Shown: piece after piece, positions 17,587 through 27,100 of the stretch
Layout: each line of letters opens with the position of its first letter
Numbering within the stretch: the stretch's first letter is position 1
Assembly: GCF_009711715.1 (NCBI RefSeq)
Contig: NZ_VENF01000022.1
Span: 1-33,015, forward strand
Direction of reading: 5' to 3'
DNA length: 33,015 bases
Origin: Methylophaga sp.
GTDB taxonomy: Bacteria; Pseudomonadota; Gammaproteobacteria; Nitrosococcales; Methylophagaceae
The notes under the pieces: generated by a model
Database searches by the model: none
What the model was told of the DNA's origin: nothing
What the model saw: only the letters and a program-made list of their open reading frames with translations
Position numbers and translations under genes: made by a program

Positions 17587-19095
17587 TTAAGTTAAATTGA
17601 AAGTGAAAGGGTTACCCTGTTCACTGTAATAAGCCAGTGCGTAATCTCGCTCTCCCTCACTGTCACTGAACAAGGTAAATAACGGTTCACCTTTATCTAG
17701 GGTGTCACCGACTCTAGCGTGCAGCCTTATCCCAGCAGCAGGACTTCCGGGGGCACCGGCTAGTTTTGCCAAACGTGCTAACTTGCGGTTATCTATCTCA
17801 GTGATTGAGCAGGGTTCTGGAACCTGCTCCGTGAGCTGATAACGGGCTTCTGGTAACTGTTTCATACCACCCTGTGCTTTGACTATGCGCTGAAACTGTC
17901 GCCAGGCTTTACCACTATCCAGTATTGATGTGGCTCGTAAGAGACCTTCTTCAACGCTTTCTTGATATGACAAAGAAAACAGGTTTGCAGCTAAGAACAA
18001 GGCACGCTCACGAAGGTCGACCGGCGCATCATTGACTCCTTGCAGGACAGAAAGTACGTCCCGTGCTTCTTCGACGGGGCCAATACCCAGCCCGACAGGT
18101 TGACTGCCATCGGTAATAAGACAACGAATCCGCATGCCACAAGCAGCCCCAACCTGGGTAAATAGCGAAGCAAGTCTTTTAGCTTCTTTGTCCGTTCGAA
18201 CTTTGGCCGTGGGACCAACTGGAATGTCTACTACCGCATGGGTTGAGCCTGCAGCAATTTTTTTTGAGAGCACGGAAGCGATCAATTGCCCCTCGCCATC
18301 CAAATCAAGCGCACGCTCAATACGAATTAACAGATCGTCTGCTGGACTGAGATTTACAGCTCCCCCCCAGGCAAGACAGGCGTTAGTTTCAGCAACAACG
18401 CGTTGAATATCATTAAGGTTAAGGTCAACAGTAGTGAGTGCCTCCACGGTGTCTGCTGTGCCAGCAGGAGATGTGATTGCCCTTGAGGATGTTTTGGGAA
18501 TGATAAGTCCAGCTGCGCTTACAATCGAAACAACAAGTGGAGTAGTACGATTACCTGGCAGACCACCGATACAGTGTTTATCGAGAATCATGTTCTGACC
18601 AGACCAGCTAAGACGTTTTCCGCACTCAACCATGGCCCGAGTGAGCCCAATTATTTCATCAATATCTAAATGACTTCCCGCACAAACACTAATAAAGCTG
18701 GCAATTTCTATATCAGAATAACGATGTGCACTGATGTCTTTAATAATGTCTGCAATCTCAATGTCACTGAGCTTGTTGCCAAATACTTTTTTTCGAACAC
18801 TGCTAAGTGAGGTAACAACGGGAGCATGGCTAACAGTGAGCTTCTGACCCTCAATAGCGCCAAGGCGATGCATGGCAATTTTGGATAACCCGGCTGTATC
18901 CGACGCCAATAGCTGCCCATCTACTACGTTCAAGGTTGCAATTACGCAGTTTTCACCATAACGGAGCGTGACTCTGTTGTTTGCGGTGAACCCCTCCGAG
19001 CGACAGATATGACAATCGCTACGCATATACACCACAGGCTCTTGATGGGTGTCTATGCCCATATCAACAATAGATAATTGGTGCGATGCAGTCAT
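17587..19095 (-). CDS. Long-form thymidine phosphorylase, AMP phosphorylase type
   Basis: At 502 residues this is the long version typical of archaeal AMP (NMP) phosphorylase, with about 80-90 extra N-terminal residues absent from ordinary DeoA (about 440). Key segments are LDKHCIGGLPGNRTTP (171-186, phosphate and catalytic region) and KTSSRAITSPAGTADTVE (201-218), matching the long-form signature. The family converts a nucleoside 5'-monophosphate plus phosphate to base and ribose 1,5-bisphosphate; DeoA-like nucleoside activity remains possible. The start at 19095 has no clear ribosome site; Met12 is an alternative. Neither R15P isomerase nor RubisCO, the archaeal partners, is in the window. 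Confidence 0.9.
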   Translation of the reverse strand: MTASHQLSIVDMGIDTHQEPVVYMRSDCHICRSEGFTANNRVTLRYGENCVIATLNVVDGQLLASDTAGLSKIAMHRLGAIEGQKLTVSHAPVVTSLSSVRKKVFGNKLSDIEIADIIKDISAHRYSDIEIASFISVCAGSHLDIDEIIGLTRAMVECGKRLSWSGQNMILDKHCIGGLPGNRTTPLVVSIVSAAGLIIPKTSSRAITSPAGTADTVEALTTVDLNLNDIQRVVAETNACLAWGGAVNLSPADDLLIRIERALDLDGEGQLIASVLSKKIAAGSTHAVVDIPVGPTAKVRTDKEAKRLASLFTQVGAACGMRIRCLITDGSQPVGLGIGPVEEARDVLSVLQGVNDAPVDLRERALFLAANLFSLSYQESVEEGLLRATSILDSGKAWRQFQRIVKAQGGMKQLPEARYQLTEQVPEPCSITEIDNRKLARLAKLAGAPGSPAAGIRLHARVGDTLDKGEPLFTLFSDSEGERDYALAYYSEQGNPFTFNLT

Positions 19096-19229
19096 GGATA
19101 AATATTTTTTTCAAAACTCGTTAACTAATAACCTGGAAATAATGAGGACAGGCACCCTGATAGAACACTTGAAGGGCATTCGCTTATCTCTTTGCCAAGG
19201 TGGCGAAAAGCTTGAAGTGACATTTCTGA

Positions 19230-19589
19230 CTACCTATTTTTGTTACCTGTAGGTGCCTTATTGCAGCAATGGGGCTCATGTTTGGCGTTATTTTTTATGT
19301 TTTCGTCAGTTTGTCGTTGCCAGCCCAGCTTAGTTTGACTCCACCAACTGTCCTTAATTGATGCGCCATGTTTTTCAACAATTGCAATCAATTCATCGAT
19401 ACTATGGTGAGATGCCTCGTATGCAATTTTTATTGTTTGTTTCTCGGCATTTAGCCAGACACGATCAACCCACGGTAGTGCGTCAATCTCAGTGAGCAAC
19501 TTCTTACTATTGGACTGCTCAAGCCCGACAAGTCCTAACTGATGTTTTGTCAAAAATCCGGGATTAATGCCAAACCTATGCTCAGTCAT
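19230..19589 (-). CDS. Small HMA-like protein with Cys/His tail
   Basis: The 119-residue soluble protein has a central beta-alpha-beta stretch (about 28-78: LLTEIDALPWVDRVWLN, TIKIAYEA, SIDELIAIVEKHG) resembling a ferredoxin-like HMA domain but lacking the CxxC loop. An SWW segment follows, and the C-terminal tail ends HEPHCCNKAP, a likely metal site. The same domain pattern, including the SW, recurs after a YHS domain in the protein at 31830-32309. GGAG precedes the ATG at good spacing. It stands between the methyltransferase and the phosphorylase. It is probably a metal-binding accessory protein; the metal is inferred from context. Confidence 0.72.
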   Translation of the reverse strand: MTEHRFGINPGFLTKHQLGLVGLEQSNSKKLLTEIDALPWVDRVWLNAEKQTIKIAYEASHHSIDELIAIVEKHGASIKDSWWSQTKLGWQRQTDENIKNNAKHEPHCCNKAPTGNKNR

Positions 19590-19642
19590 TTCATCATCTC
19601 CACTACCACATTAGGCTATGTTGTTGACGTTTCCTTACCAAT

Positions 19643-20269
19643 TTAGAGTTTAGGAATCCATGCTGGTGTCGTTTGCATATAACGTCTGTATTCATCTCCA
19701 AACTCATCAAGCGCCATGCGCTCTTCTCGCTTGGCTAACCGGATATAAACAAAGACCAGAATTGGAAACATTACCAAGGTGGGGATGGTTGGCCATTGCA
19801 ACAGAAAACCAAACATAATCATGATAAATGCGATGTATTGTGGGTGTCGGAGCCTTGCATACCATCCTGTTGTTGCTAACTGCCTGTTTTGTTGGGCACG
19901 GTGTAATACGCTCCAGGCCGAAGCCAGTAAAAAGAAACCAAGAATAATGACAACATTGCTTGCAATATGCAGCGGGTCAAAATGCGGGTTACCTTCAAAA
20001 CCCAGTATCGTATGCAATAAATGTCCATTTTCATGCGCCATAAAATTGATATTGGGATATTGCTCCGCCAACCAGCCAGATAAAAAATAGATTGTTAGAG
20101 GGAAACCATACATTTCTGTAAACAACGCAATAATGAATGCAGAAAAAGCACCTAGACTACGCCAATCTGTTTTTGTCTGAGGCTTGGTAAAGCTGAAAGC
20201 AAAAAAGATAAATATCGCTGAATTAATCAATACCAGCGTCCAAAGACCATAAGCGGATTCACCATGCAT
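19643..20269 (-). CDS. PEMT/ICMT-like integral membrane methyltransferase
   Basis: This 208-residue protein has about five helices. The C-terminal half carries the PEMT/ICMT signature: TTGWYARLRHPQYIAF (about 133-148), then a helix pair and REERMALDEFGDEYRRYMQTTPAWIP. These residues form the SAM-binding site in the isoprenylcysteine and phospholipid methyltransferase group. The bacterial substrate is unknown, and prenyl-cysteine is unlikely. GGAGAA precedes the ATG. Genes of this family recur in copper islands beside P-type ATPases and DUF2933 proteins, as here. Confidence 0.87.
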   Translation of the reverse strand: MHGESAYGLWTLVLINSAIFIFFAFSFTKPQTKTDWRSLGAFSAFIIALFTEMYGFPLTIYFLSGWLAEQYPNINFMAHENGHLLHTILGFEGNPHFDPLHIASNVVIILGFFLLASAWSVLHRAQQNRQLATTGWYARLRHPQYIAFIMIMFGFLLQWPTIPTLVMFPILVFVYIRLAKREERMALDEFGDEYRRYMQTTPAWIPKL

Positions 20270-20304
20270 GCTATTTCTCCAGTAATGTTGTCTTATCCTG
20301 AGCC

Positions 20305-20580
20305 TTAATGATGATGGTGCTCATGCTCCCGATGGTCATCCTCGACCTCACGTTGATTCGCATCTTGTTCACCTCCGTGTTGGCCATGGCCAGCATGTCC
20401 TCCATGACTACCATGCATAAACAGATGCAACAAAGGGCAAGCCAATAGAATCAAGTAAGGCAAAAACTGCCAGACATGCTGGCGATGTTCCATCAAAAGA
20501 AAGTAACTAACGACCCCAATCAACACCAGTGCAGCGAAACCAGCCGGGGTTTTCCAAAATGATGGTCTTTGTGTGTCCAT
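20305..20580 (-). CDS. DUF2933-like small membrane protein with His-rich tail
   Basis: The roughly 91-residue protein starts at ATG 20580 (GAGG six bases upstream), giving MDTQRPSFWKTP. Two hydrophobic helices (about 11-30 and 38-54) surround the segment LLMEHRQHVWQFLPYLI, which fits the DUF2933 layout. The tail is extremely His/Gly-rich (HGSHGGHAGHGQHGG and a terminal HEHHHH), suited to binding soft or borderline metals. It follows the copper ATPase and precedes the membrane methyltransferase in the same direction. Function is unknown; metal buffering near the membrane is an inference. Confidence 0.82.
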   Translation of the reverse strand: MDTQRPSFWKTPAGFAALVLIGVVSYFLLMEHRQHVWQFLPYLILLACPLLHLFMHGSHGGHAGHGQHGGEQDANQREVEDDHREHEHHHH

Positions 20581-20618
20581 AAGGCACCTCACGTGCGATT
20601 AAAAAATTAGCGTTTGTT

Positions 20619-20648
20619 ACACTCCGCTTATCGTAGCGCTAGGAGTGT
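20619..20648. other. Inverted repeat between the copper ATPase and the DUF2933-like gene
   Basis: ACACTCC at 20619-20625 pairs with GGAGTGT at 20642-20648, and the loop contains the palindrome TAGCGCTA. It lies between the ATPase stop and the next start. No T-run follows in either direction, so it is more likely an mRNA-stability or processing structure than a terminator. Confidence 0.35.
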
Positions 20649-20698
20649 TCATCCACTCTAAAAAAACATCCAACTTGAATCCATTGAGACAAGCTGAT

Positions 20699-23146
20699 TC
20701 AGATCCGTGCCCGGCGCAGCCTCAGCGAATTGAGAACAACAGAGAGCGACGAAGCACTCATGGCAAAAGCAGCAAAAATGGGCCCAATCAATATCCCAAG
20801 GAACGGATAGAGAATGCCTGCTGCGATAGGTACGCCTGAAGCGTTGTAGATCAGCGCAAAAAAGAGGTTCTGACGGATATTATGCATGGTTATATGGGCA
20901 AGGCGGCGTGCGCGAACTATTCCGTCCAAGTCACCTTTTACTAGAGTGAATCCTGCACTTTCAATCGCCACATCAGCGCCTGTTCCCATCGCGATCCCAA
21001 CATCAGCCTGTGCCAAGGCTGGTGCATCGTTAACACCATCGCCCGCCATAGCCACTTTACGTCCCTGTTGCTGTAATTCTCTAATAATACGAGCCTTGTC
21101 AGCAGGCAGAACATCAGCACGAATTTCATCGATGCCAAGTCGTGCAGCAACTGCCTGAGCTGTACGTTCGTTATCACCGGTTGCCATAATGATATGAAGT
21201 CCCAGCTCATGCAGTGTCTTTAGTGCCGCCGGTGTGGTCTCTTTGACAGGATCAGCAACGCTGACCAATCCGGCAATTCTGCCATCAAGCACAATGAACA
21301 TCACTGTTTCACCCTCATCACGGCGCGCATTGGCCTTAGCGGTCAAGTCTCCGCTTTGCAATCCCATATCAGTAATCAGGGCAAGATTACCCAACGCCAC
21401 AGCTTTACCGCCTACAGTGCCTTTAACACCTTTGCCTGTAATCGCCTCGAAGTCTTCAGCATCAGCAAAGGCTACGTTACGCTCCTCAGCACCACGAACG
21501 ATGGCCTCAGCCAACGGGTGTTCTGAGCCGCGTTCAAGCGAGGCCGCCAATCGAAGTACCTCAGCCTCGTCGTGCCCTGCTTCAGGCAAAACGGCAACCA
21601 GCTTCGGTTTACCTACCGTCAACGTACCGGTCTTATCCACGATCAGCGTATCGACTTTCTCAAAACGCTCCAGAGCTTCAGCGTTTTTAATCAACACACC
21701 AGCTTGTGCACCACGTCCAGTCGCCGTCATGATCGACATTGGAGTAGCCAAGCCCAGAGCACAAGGGCAAGCAATAATCAAAACAGCCACAGCTGATACC
21801 AGTGCATACGACAAGGCTGGCGCTGGCCCCCAAATAGACCAGGCAATAAAAGAGACAATTGCAACACCGATTACAGCAGGCACAAATTTGCCGGCGACCA
21901 TGTCAGCCCATTTCTGAATGGGTGCTCGTGAGCGCTGCGCCGCTGCCACCATTTCCACGATTTGGGCGAGCATCGTGTCAGAACCGACACGCGTTGCTTC
22001 CATAACCAGACTACCTGTTCCATTGATTGTCGCCCCTGTCAGCTTATCTCCCTCGGTCTTTTCCACGGGTACGGGTTCACCTGAAATCATGCTTTCGTCA
22101 ACTGAAGAGCGGCCATCGACCACTACACCATCAACGGGTACCTTATCGCCGGGTCTTACCCGAAGCCGATCACCAACCTGCACATCTTCAAGCGGAACTT
22201 CTTCCTCGCTGCCATCCGGACGTATCACCCGGGCTGTCTTTGCGGCAAGATCAAGCAGTGCACGTATGGCCTTACCCGTGCCTTCTCGGGCACGTAGCTC
22301 CATAACTTGGCCAAGCAGGACTAATGTGACAATGACTGCTGCCGCCTCAAAATACACACCGACGTGTCCGGTTTCCGGATCACGAAAGCCAGGAGGGAAG
22401 ATACCTGGTGCAATTATCGCAATCATTGAGAAGATATAGGCCGCCGAAACCCCCATGCCGATTAGTGAAAACATGTTGAGGTTCATGGTGCGGAACGAGT
22501 TCCAGCCGCGTACGAAAAATGGCCACCCTGACCAAAGAATGACAGGCGTAGCGAGCACCGCTTCAAGCCAGAGCGATGTCGTCTCACCTAAAAACTCACG
22601 AATTTGCGTAATCCCTATAAATGGACTCATTGTCAGGATCAGTAAAGGAATCGTCAGTGCTGCCCCAACCCAGAAACGTCTGCTAAAGTCCACTAGTTCG
22701 GGGTTAGGCTCATCTCCAGCCATCGCAGCTGATTCCAACTCCAGCCCCATGCCGCACAATGGACATGAGCCCGGTTCTGTCTGGCGAACTTCCGGATGCA
22801 TTGGACAGGTGTAGACAGGTCCGCTCCAGCCCTCGGGAACGCTATCGTATTTACTACCTGCCATACTTTTGCTTTTGTTGGGCGAGCTATGTTCATGGTG
22901 CACGTGGGAAGAAGTGTCATGACTACCACAACAGCCCGCTTCGCCATCGCTTTTTGACTCAGCATGGTGGACGTGTTCATTATGAGATTTGAGTTCACCT
23001 TCTGGCACAAGGTGCATGCCGCATTTCGGGCAGTCACCTGGTTGCTCGGACCTCACTTCCGGGTGCATTGGACATACGTAGATAGTATTTTTTTCTGCAC
23101 CTTGCTGGCTGTGCTTATTTGACGATTCTGTATTCTCAATATCCAT
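20699..23146 (-). CDS. copA: Cu(I)/Ag(I)-translocating P1B-type ATPase
   Basis: This 815-residue inner-membrane pump uses ATP to move Cu(I)/Ag(I) out of the cytoplasm. The N-terminus has two heavy-metal-binding (YHS-like) modules, YVCPMHPEV…CPKCGM (22-49) and YTCPMHPEV…CPLCGM (111-139), separated by a His/Cys-rich linker, and no classical HMA domain. The core has eight helices, SGEP in the actuator (355-358), the transport motif CPC (460-462), the phosphorylation loop DKTGTLT (504-510), an HP motif (SEHPLAEAI) and GDGVNDAP. This domain layout is that of SilP/CopF-like pumps. CCGGAG precedes the ATG. It follows the small HMA-like gene by 14 bp in an operon led by MerR. Confidence 0.95.
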   Translation of the reverse strand: MDIENTESSNKHSQQGAEKNTIYVCPMHPEVRSEQPGDCPKCGMHLVPEGELKSHNEHVHHAESKSDGEAGCCGSHDTSSHVHHEHSSPNKSKSMAGSKYDSVPEGWSGPVYTCPMHPEVRQTEPGSCPLCGMGLELESAAMAGDEPNPELVDFSRRFWVGAALTIPLLILTMSPFIGITQIREFLGETTSLWLEAVLATPVILWSGWPFFVRGWNSFRTMNLNMFSLIGMGVSAAYIFSMIAIIAPGIFPPGFRDPETGHVGVYFEAAAVIVTLVLLGQVMELRAREGTGKAIRALLDLAAKTARVIRPDGSEEEVPLEDVQVGDRLRVRPGDKVPVDGVVVDGRSSVDESMISGEPVPVEKTEGDKLTGATINGTGSLVMEATRVGSDTMLAQIVEMVAAAQRSRAPIQKWADMVAGKFVPAVIGVAIVSFIAWSIWGPAPALSYALVSAVAVLIIACPCALGLATPMSIMTATGRGAQAGVLIKNAEALERFEKVDTLIVDKTGTLTVGKPKLVAVLPEAGHDEAEVLRLAASLERGSEHPLAEAIVRGAEERNVAFADAEDFEAITGKGVKGTVGGKAVALGNLALITDMGLQSGDLTAKANARRDEGETVMFIVLDGRIAGLVSVADPVKETTPAALKTLHELGLHIIMATGDNERTAQAVAARLGIDEIRADVLPADKARIIRELQQQGRKVAMAGDGVNDAPALAQADVGIAMGTGADVAIESAGFTLVKGDLDGIVRARRLAHITMHNIRQNLFFALIYNASGVPIAAGILYPFLGILIGPIFAAFAMSASSLSVVLNSLRLRRARI

Positions 23147-23160
23147 GGCTAACTCCGGAC

Positions 23161-23478
23161 TTAGTTGACAGCAGTGGCTGGGTATCCCACATTTTCGAGT
23201 GGCTCAATCAATTCGTCAGTTTGTACTGTTCTCGCCACTGATAAGACACGACTGGCCAGATCCATACTGACATCTGTAACGCCAGTCACGGCCCTAAGTG
23301 CATTCTCAATACTCTTTACACTGCTTCCACATGAGGCGCCTTCAACCTTTAACTGCTTGACTGGAAATTCACTGACAACGGGCTTAATAGCTACGCTGGC
23401 TGTAGTGGAGGTTTTTGGGGCACAACAGCAACCTGGCTTGGCTGTTCCAATTTGAACTGTTAAATGTTTTATACTCAT
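23161..23478 (-). CDS. Small HMA-domain protein with altered metal motif
   Basis: This 105-residue soluble protein starts at ATG 23478, which overlaps the MerR stop (ATGA). It has a CCC cluster (17-19) near the N-terminus and a C-terminal ferredoxin-like HMA domain (about 40-105: [19 protein letters not shown]…[15 protein letters not shown]…). The canonical loop would be CxxC; here it is C50-G-S-S53, the second Cys replaced by Ser (AGT at 23320-23322, one base from TGT). It is probably a copper chaperone or scavenger feeding the ATPase, with the CCC cluster possibly supplying extra thiolates. The frame is open further upstream, inside merR, but coupling favours this start. Confidence 0.82.
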   Translation of the reverse strand: MSIKHLTVQIGTAKPGCCCAPKTSTTASVAIKPVVSEFPVKQLKVEGASCGSSVKSIENALRAVTGVTDVSMDLASRVLSVARTVQTDELIEPLENVGYPATAVN

Positions 23479-23900
23479 TTTTCTTCCAGTATTAATGGGA
23501 TCGTAAATTCTTCTATCAAATGGCAAATCATCTCGCCTGTGGGCTCCATATCTGGCATTCGTTGCCATACTGCCAAGGCCTTTTGCATCCTTTCTCTCAG
23601 TTGCTGCATTTCCTGGAAACGCTCTTCAGTTTCTTGCAAACGCTTTTCAAGCAAGTGCCTTACCTGAGGGCAAGGCGACCTCTTCTTGTCGGCGTCGGCC
23701 AATATTTGCTGAATATCATCAATCGAAAAACCCAGTTGTCTAGCTGTTAATACAAACTTCAAACGCTTTACATCTTTTTGGCTGTATTCTCGATAGCCAT
23801 TGAATCGGTTTTTTTCAGGATGAAGCAACTTGGCACGGGTATAAAACCGAACCTTATCAGGGCCTACGTTCAGTAGTTTCGCAACCTTGTTAACAAGCAT
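23475..23900 (-). CDS. MerR-family metal-responsive regulator
   Basis: The 141-residue dimeric activator has an N-terminal winged helix (MLVNKVAKLLNVGPDKVRFYTR, helix-turn-helix plus the RFY wing), then a dimerisation helix and a metal loop. Cys77 (SPCPQ) and Cys126 (MICHLIEEF) align with C79 and C124 of ZntR, but the first loop Cys (C112-C115 region in CueR/ZntR) is missing; the loop reads VWQRMPDMEPTGEM. Metal specificity is therefore unclear: Cu/Ag by context, Cd/Pb/Zn by family. It leads the operon with the HMA protein and the ATPase. A palindromic operator candidate lies 54-79 bp upstream of the start. Confidence 0.9.
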   Translation of the reverse strand: MLVNKVAKLLNVGPDKVRFYTRAKLLHPEKNRFNGYREYSQKDVKRLKFVLTARQLGFSIDDIQQILADADKKRSPCPQVRHLLEKRLQETEERFQEMQQLRERMQKALAVWQRMPDMEPTGEMICHLIEEFTIPLILEEK

Positions 23901-23953
23901 TCGACCACTCCCATTGTCAGACTTTTGAACCCCAAAGCTGAGTTTTAAACTTT

Positions 23954-23979
23954 GGTTTGACTAACAGGTTAGTCCAACC
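23954..23979 (-). promoter_or_regulatory. Candidate MerR operator
   Basis: GGTTTGACTAAC and GTTAGTCCAACC form 12-bp arms (11 of 12 complementary) around a 2-bp AG centre. On the minus strand a TTGGAC hexamer lies in the first arm. MerR-type activators bind such palindromes in promoters with a long 19-20 bp spacer; here AGTTTA or AAGTTT would be the matching weak -10. It sits just upstream of merR and of nothing else. Confidence 0.6.
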
Positions 23980-23993
23980 TTAAACCTGTGTCC

Positions 23994-24007
23994 TTGACAT
24001 AGGTCAA
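23994..24007. promoter_or_regulatory. FNR/Anr/Dnr-like site upstream of merR
   Basis: TTGAC-ATAG-GTCAA is a perfect 5-4-5 palindrome matching the FNR/Dnr family layout (TTGAY-N4-RTCAA). It lies 15 bp upstream of the MerR operator. It is one of three such sites in the window. Confidence 0.45.
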
Positions 24008-24082
24008 TACGGTTGTAATTAATTATTTAAAATGTAACCCAATGCCTCTACCCATCATTTATTCACTTCTTATATTTTTATC

Positions 24083-24131
24083 TCCCTGAAGGGAATGTGC
24101 CTCTGCAAGGAGCGTCTATCCCAGAAGGGAT
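24083..24131. repeat. Two short hairpin repeats in the merR-cusA gap
   Basis: TCCC-TGAA-GGGA at 24083-24094 and ATCCC-AGAA-GGGAT at 24118-24131 are near-identical mini-hairpins 35 bp apart, downstream of the cusA stop. They may be processing or termination structures for the cus transcript, but no T-run is present. Confidence 0.35.
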
Positions 24132-24189
24132 TAAATAGCTCCGTCTATTGGATATACGTATAAGCATTACAAAGCTGAATAATAGGTTT

Positions 24190-27100
24190 CTACTTTGATT
24201 TCAGCTTCCATAGGTAATAGAAAGCGGGCAGTACTAATAAGGTTAAAATGACCGCACTTACCATTCCTCCTACCATCGGAGCAGCAATTCGGCTCATTAC
24301 CTCAGAGCCAGTTCCTGTACCAAGTAGTATGGGTATCAAGCCTGCGATGACCGCTGCTGCAGTCATCATCACCGGACGAACACGCAATCCCGCTCCAGTG
24401 ATAACCGCTTGCATCAATTGAGTCTTGGTTAGTGAGTTCCCGATTGAATTAGTTGAATTCTTAGTGAGCTCTTCTCGCCAGGCTTGATTGAGGTAAACCA
24501 GCATGATCACGCTGATTTCAACAGCCACCCCAGCCAGTGCGATGAATCCCACACCAACAGCAATAGAAAAGTTAAAGCCCATCAAGTAGAGCAACCAGAT
24601 ACTCCCAATCAAGGCAAAAGGCAATGTACCCATCAGTAGGACAACTTCCGTAAAGTTTCTGAAATTCATGAATAGGAGTATGGCTATAATCGCTAGTGTC
24701 AGTGGTACTACATAAGTGAGCTTTTCTTTGGCTCGAAGCATGTATTCATATTGACCTGACCAATGGATTGAGTAGCCGGTAGGGAGTTCCAGTTCTTTAC
24801 GGACGGACTCCATAGCTGTTTCAACATAAGAGCCAATATCAACACCTTCTATATCAACGAATGTCCAGCCGTTGATACGGGAGTTTTCACTTTTGATTGC
24901 TGGGGGGCCACTTTCAATTTTTATGTCAGCTACATCACCCAGAGCGATCCTTTGTCCTTTAGCCGTGACAATCGGAAGTAATGCCATCTGCTCTGGTGAA
25001 TCCCGATAGGACTGTGGGTATCTTATATTCACGGGATAACGCTCAAGCCCCTCTACAGTTTGGGTGACATTTACCCCGCCAATTGCAGATGCAACGACTT
25101 GTTGTACGTCGGCAATATTAAGACCAAAGCGTGAAGCTTTTTCTCGATCAATATCCACCTTGATATAACGCCCACCGGCAACACGCTCGGAATAGACTGA
25201 GGCGGTACCAGGCACATCTGCCAATATTGTTTCAAGTTGTTGGCCTATCTGCTGAATTACAGGGAGTTCTGCGCCAGCAACTTTTATTCCCACCGGGGTT
25301 TTAATCCCCGTTGCCAACATGTCAATCCGTGTTTTTATCGGCATGACCCAAGCATTGGTCAGACCGGGCAATTTAACCAAATTATCAAGCTCTTTTTTCA
25401 ATGACTCTGTTGTCACACCTTCACGCCATTCACTTCGCTCTTTTAACTGGATGAAAGTTTCGATCATGGTCAATGGAGCTGGATCGGTCGCTGTTTCAGC
25501 TCGGCCAATCTTGCCAAATACCGTTTTCACCTCAGGTACGGTCATAATTAACTTATCCGTTTGCTGAAGAATCTCTCGGGCTTTACCAATGGAAATGCCA
25601 GGATAAGTGGTGGGCATATACATGAGATCGCCTTCATCAAGTGGAGGGATAAACTCACTGCCAATTTTCTGTAAAGGCCAATAGGTTGAAGCCAAGCCAA
25701 GTAGCGCAATGAAAATGGCTGTTTTGGGAAACGCTAAAACCATTTTCAAAACCGGCATATAAGCGGCGACCAACAACCGGTTGATGGGATTTTTGTGTTC
25801 CGGTAATACTTTCCCTCGGATGAAGTAGCCCATCAAGACAGGAACCAGCGTAATCGCCAACGCTGCAGATGCCGCCATCGCATAGGTTTTAGTGAAGGCG
25901 AGCGGTGAAAACATACGTCCCTCTTGTGCTTCCAGTGTAAATACCGGCACAAAACTGACAGTGATTATCAGTAGGCTGAAGAATAATGCTGGTCCAACCT
26001 CAGAAGCAGAGTCAGCCACTACTTGCCATCGATTTTCCTTGGTAAGAGACGTTTTTTCCATATGCTTATGCATATTTTCAATCATCACTATAGCGCCATC
26101 GATCATGGCGCCGATGGCGATAGCGATACCGCCCAATGACATGATATTGGCATTGATACCCTGGATATGCATGACGGTAAATGCAGTGAGAATACCGACA
26201 GGAAGACTAACAATAGCAACAAGTGATGACCGAACATGGAATAAGAAGAGCATACATACCAGTGCAACAACGGCAAACTCTTCCAGTAATTTGTGCCAAA
26301 GGTTGTCTACAGCACGCTCAATAAGTCCCGAGCGATCGTAAACCGTCACAATCTCAACACCTTCTGGTAGACCTTGTTTAAGTTCCTGCAATTTATCCTT
26401 GACACCCTCAATGGTTTTTTGTGCATTCTCGCCAAAGCGCATGACGACAACACCACCTACAGTTTCACCGAGGCCATTCAATTCTGCGATACCTCTACGC
26501 ATTTGTGGACCAAGCTTGATTTCTGCAACATCACCAAGTGTAAGGGGGGTACCCTGGCTATTGACGCCCAAGGGAACTTGGGCGAGGTCGGTTTGGGACT
26601 GAATATAGCCGGTCGCTCTCACCATATATTCGGCTTCGGCCATTTCTACTACAGAAGCACCCACCTCCTGATTGCCACGCTTGATGGCTGTCTGAATGTG
26701 TGACAGAGGGATACCAAAAGCTCGAATTTTTTCAGGATTCACATTTACCTGATACTGCTTGACCATGCCGCCAACAGCAGCAACTTCTGATACCCCTGGC
26801 ACTGTCTGTAATTCATATTTCAGGAACCAGTCCTGCAATGAACGTAATTCGCTGATGTCTTGTTTACCGGTTCTGTCTATGAGCGCATATAGGTAAACCC
26901 ATCCAACACCCGTAGCATCAGGACCCAATTGAGGTCTGGCATTTTCGGGTAGTGACGGTGCCACTTGACTCAAGTATTCCAATACTCTGCTCCGCGCCCA
27001 GTATAGGTCTGTGTCCTCATCAAAAATTACATAGACATAAGAGTCACCAAAAAATGAATATCCTCTTACAGTGACCGCACCCGGCACTGATAACATTGCT

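Noticed and set aside
21234..22439. Long plus-strand open frames opposite the copper ATPase (21234-21917 and 21918-22439)
   Set aside because: They are Ser/Thr/Ala/Pro-rich antisense frames over a strongly supported P1B-ATPase, with no motif or ribosome site.
25892..26703. Plus-strand frames opposite cusA
   Set aside because: They overlap fully with a canonical RND pump and have no recognisable domain.
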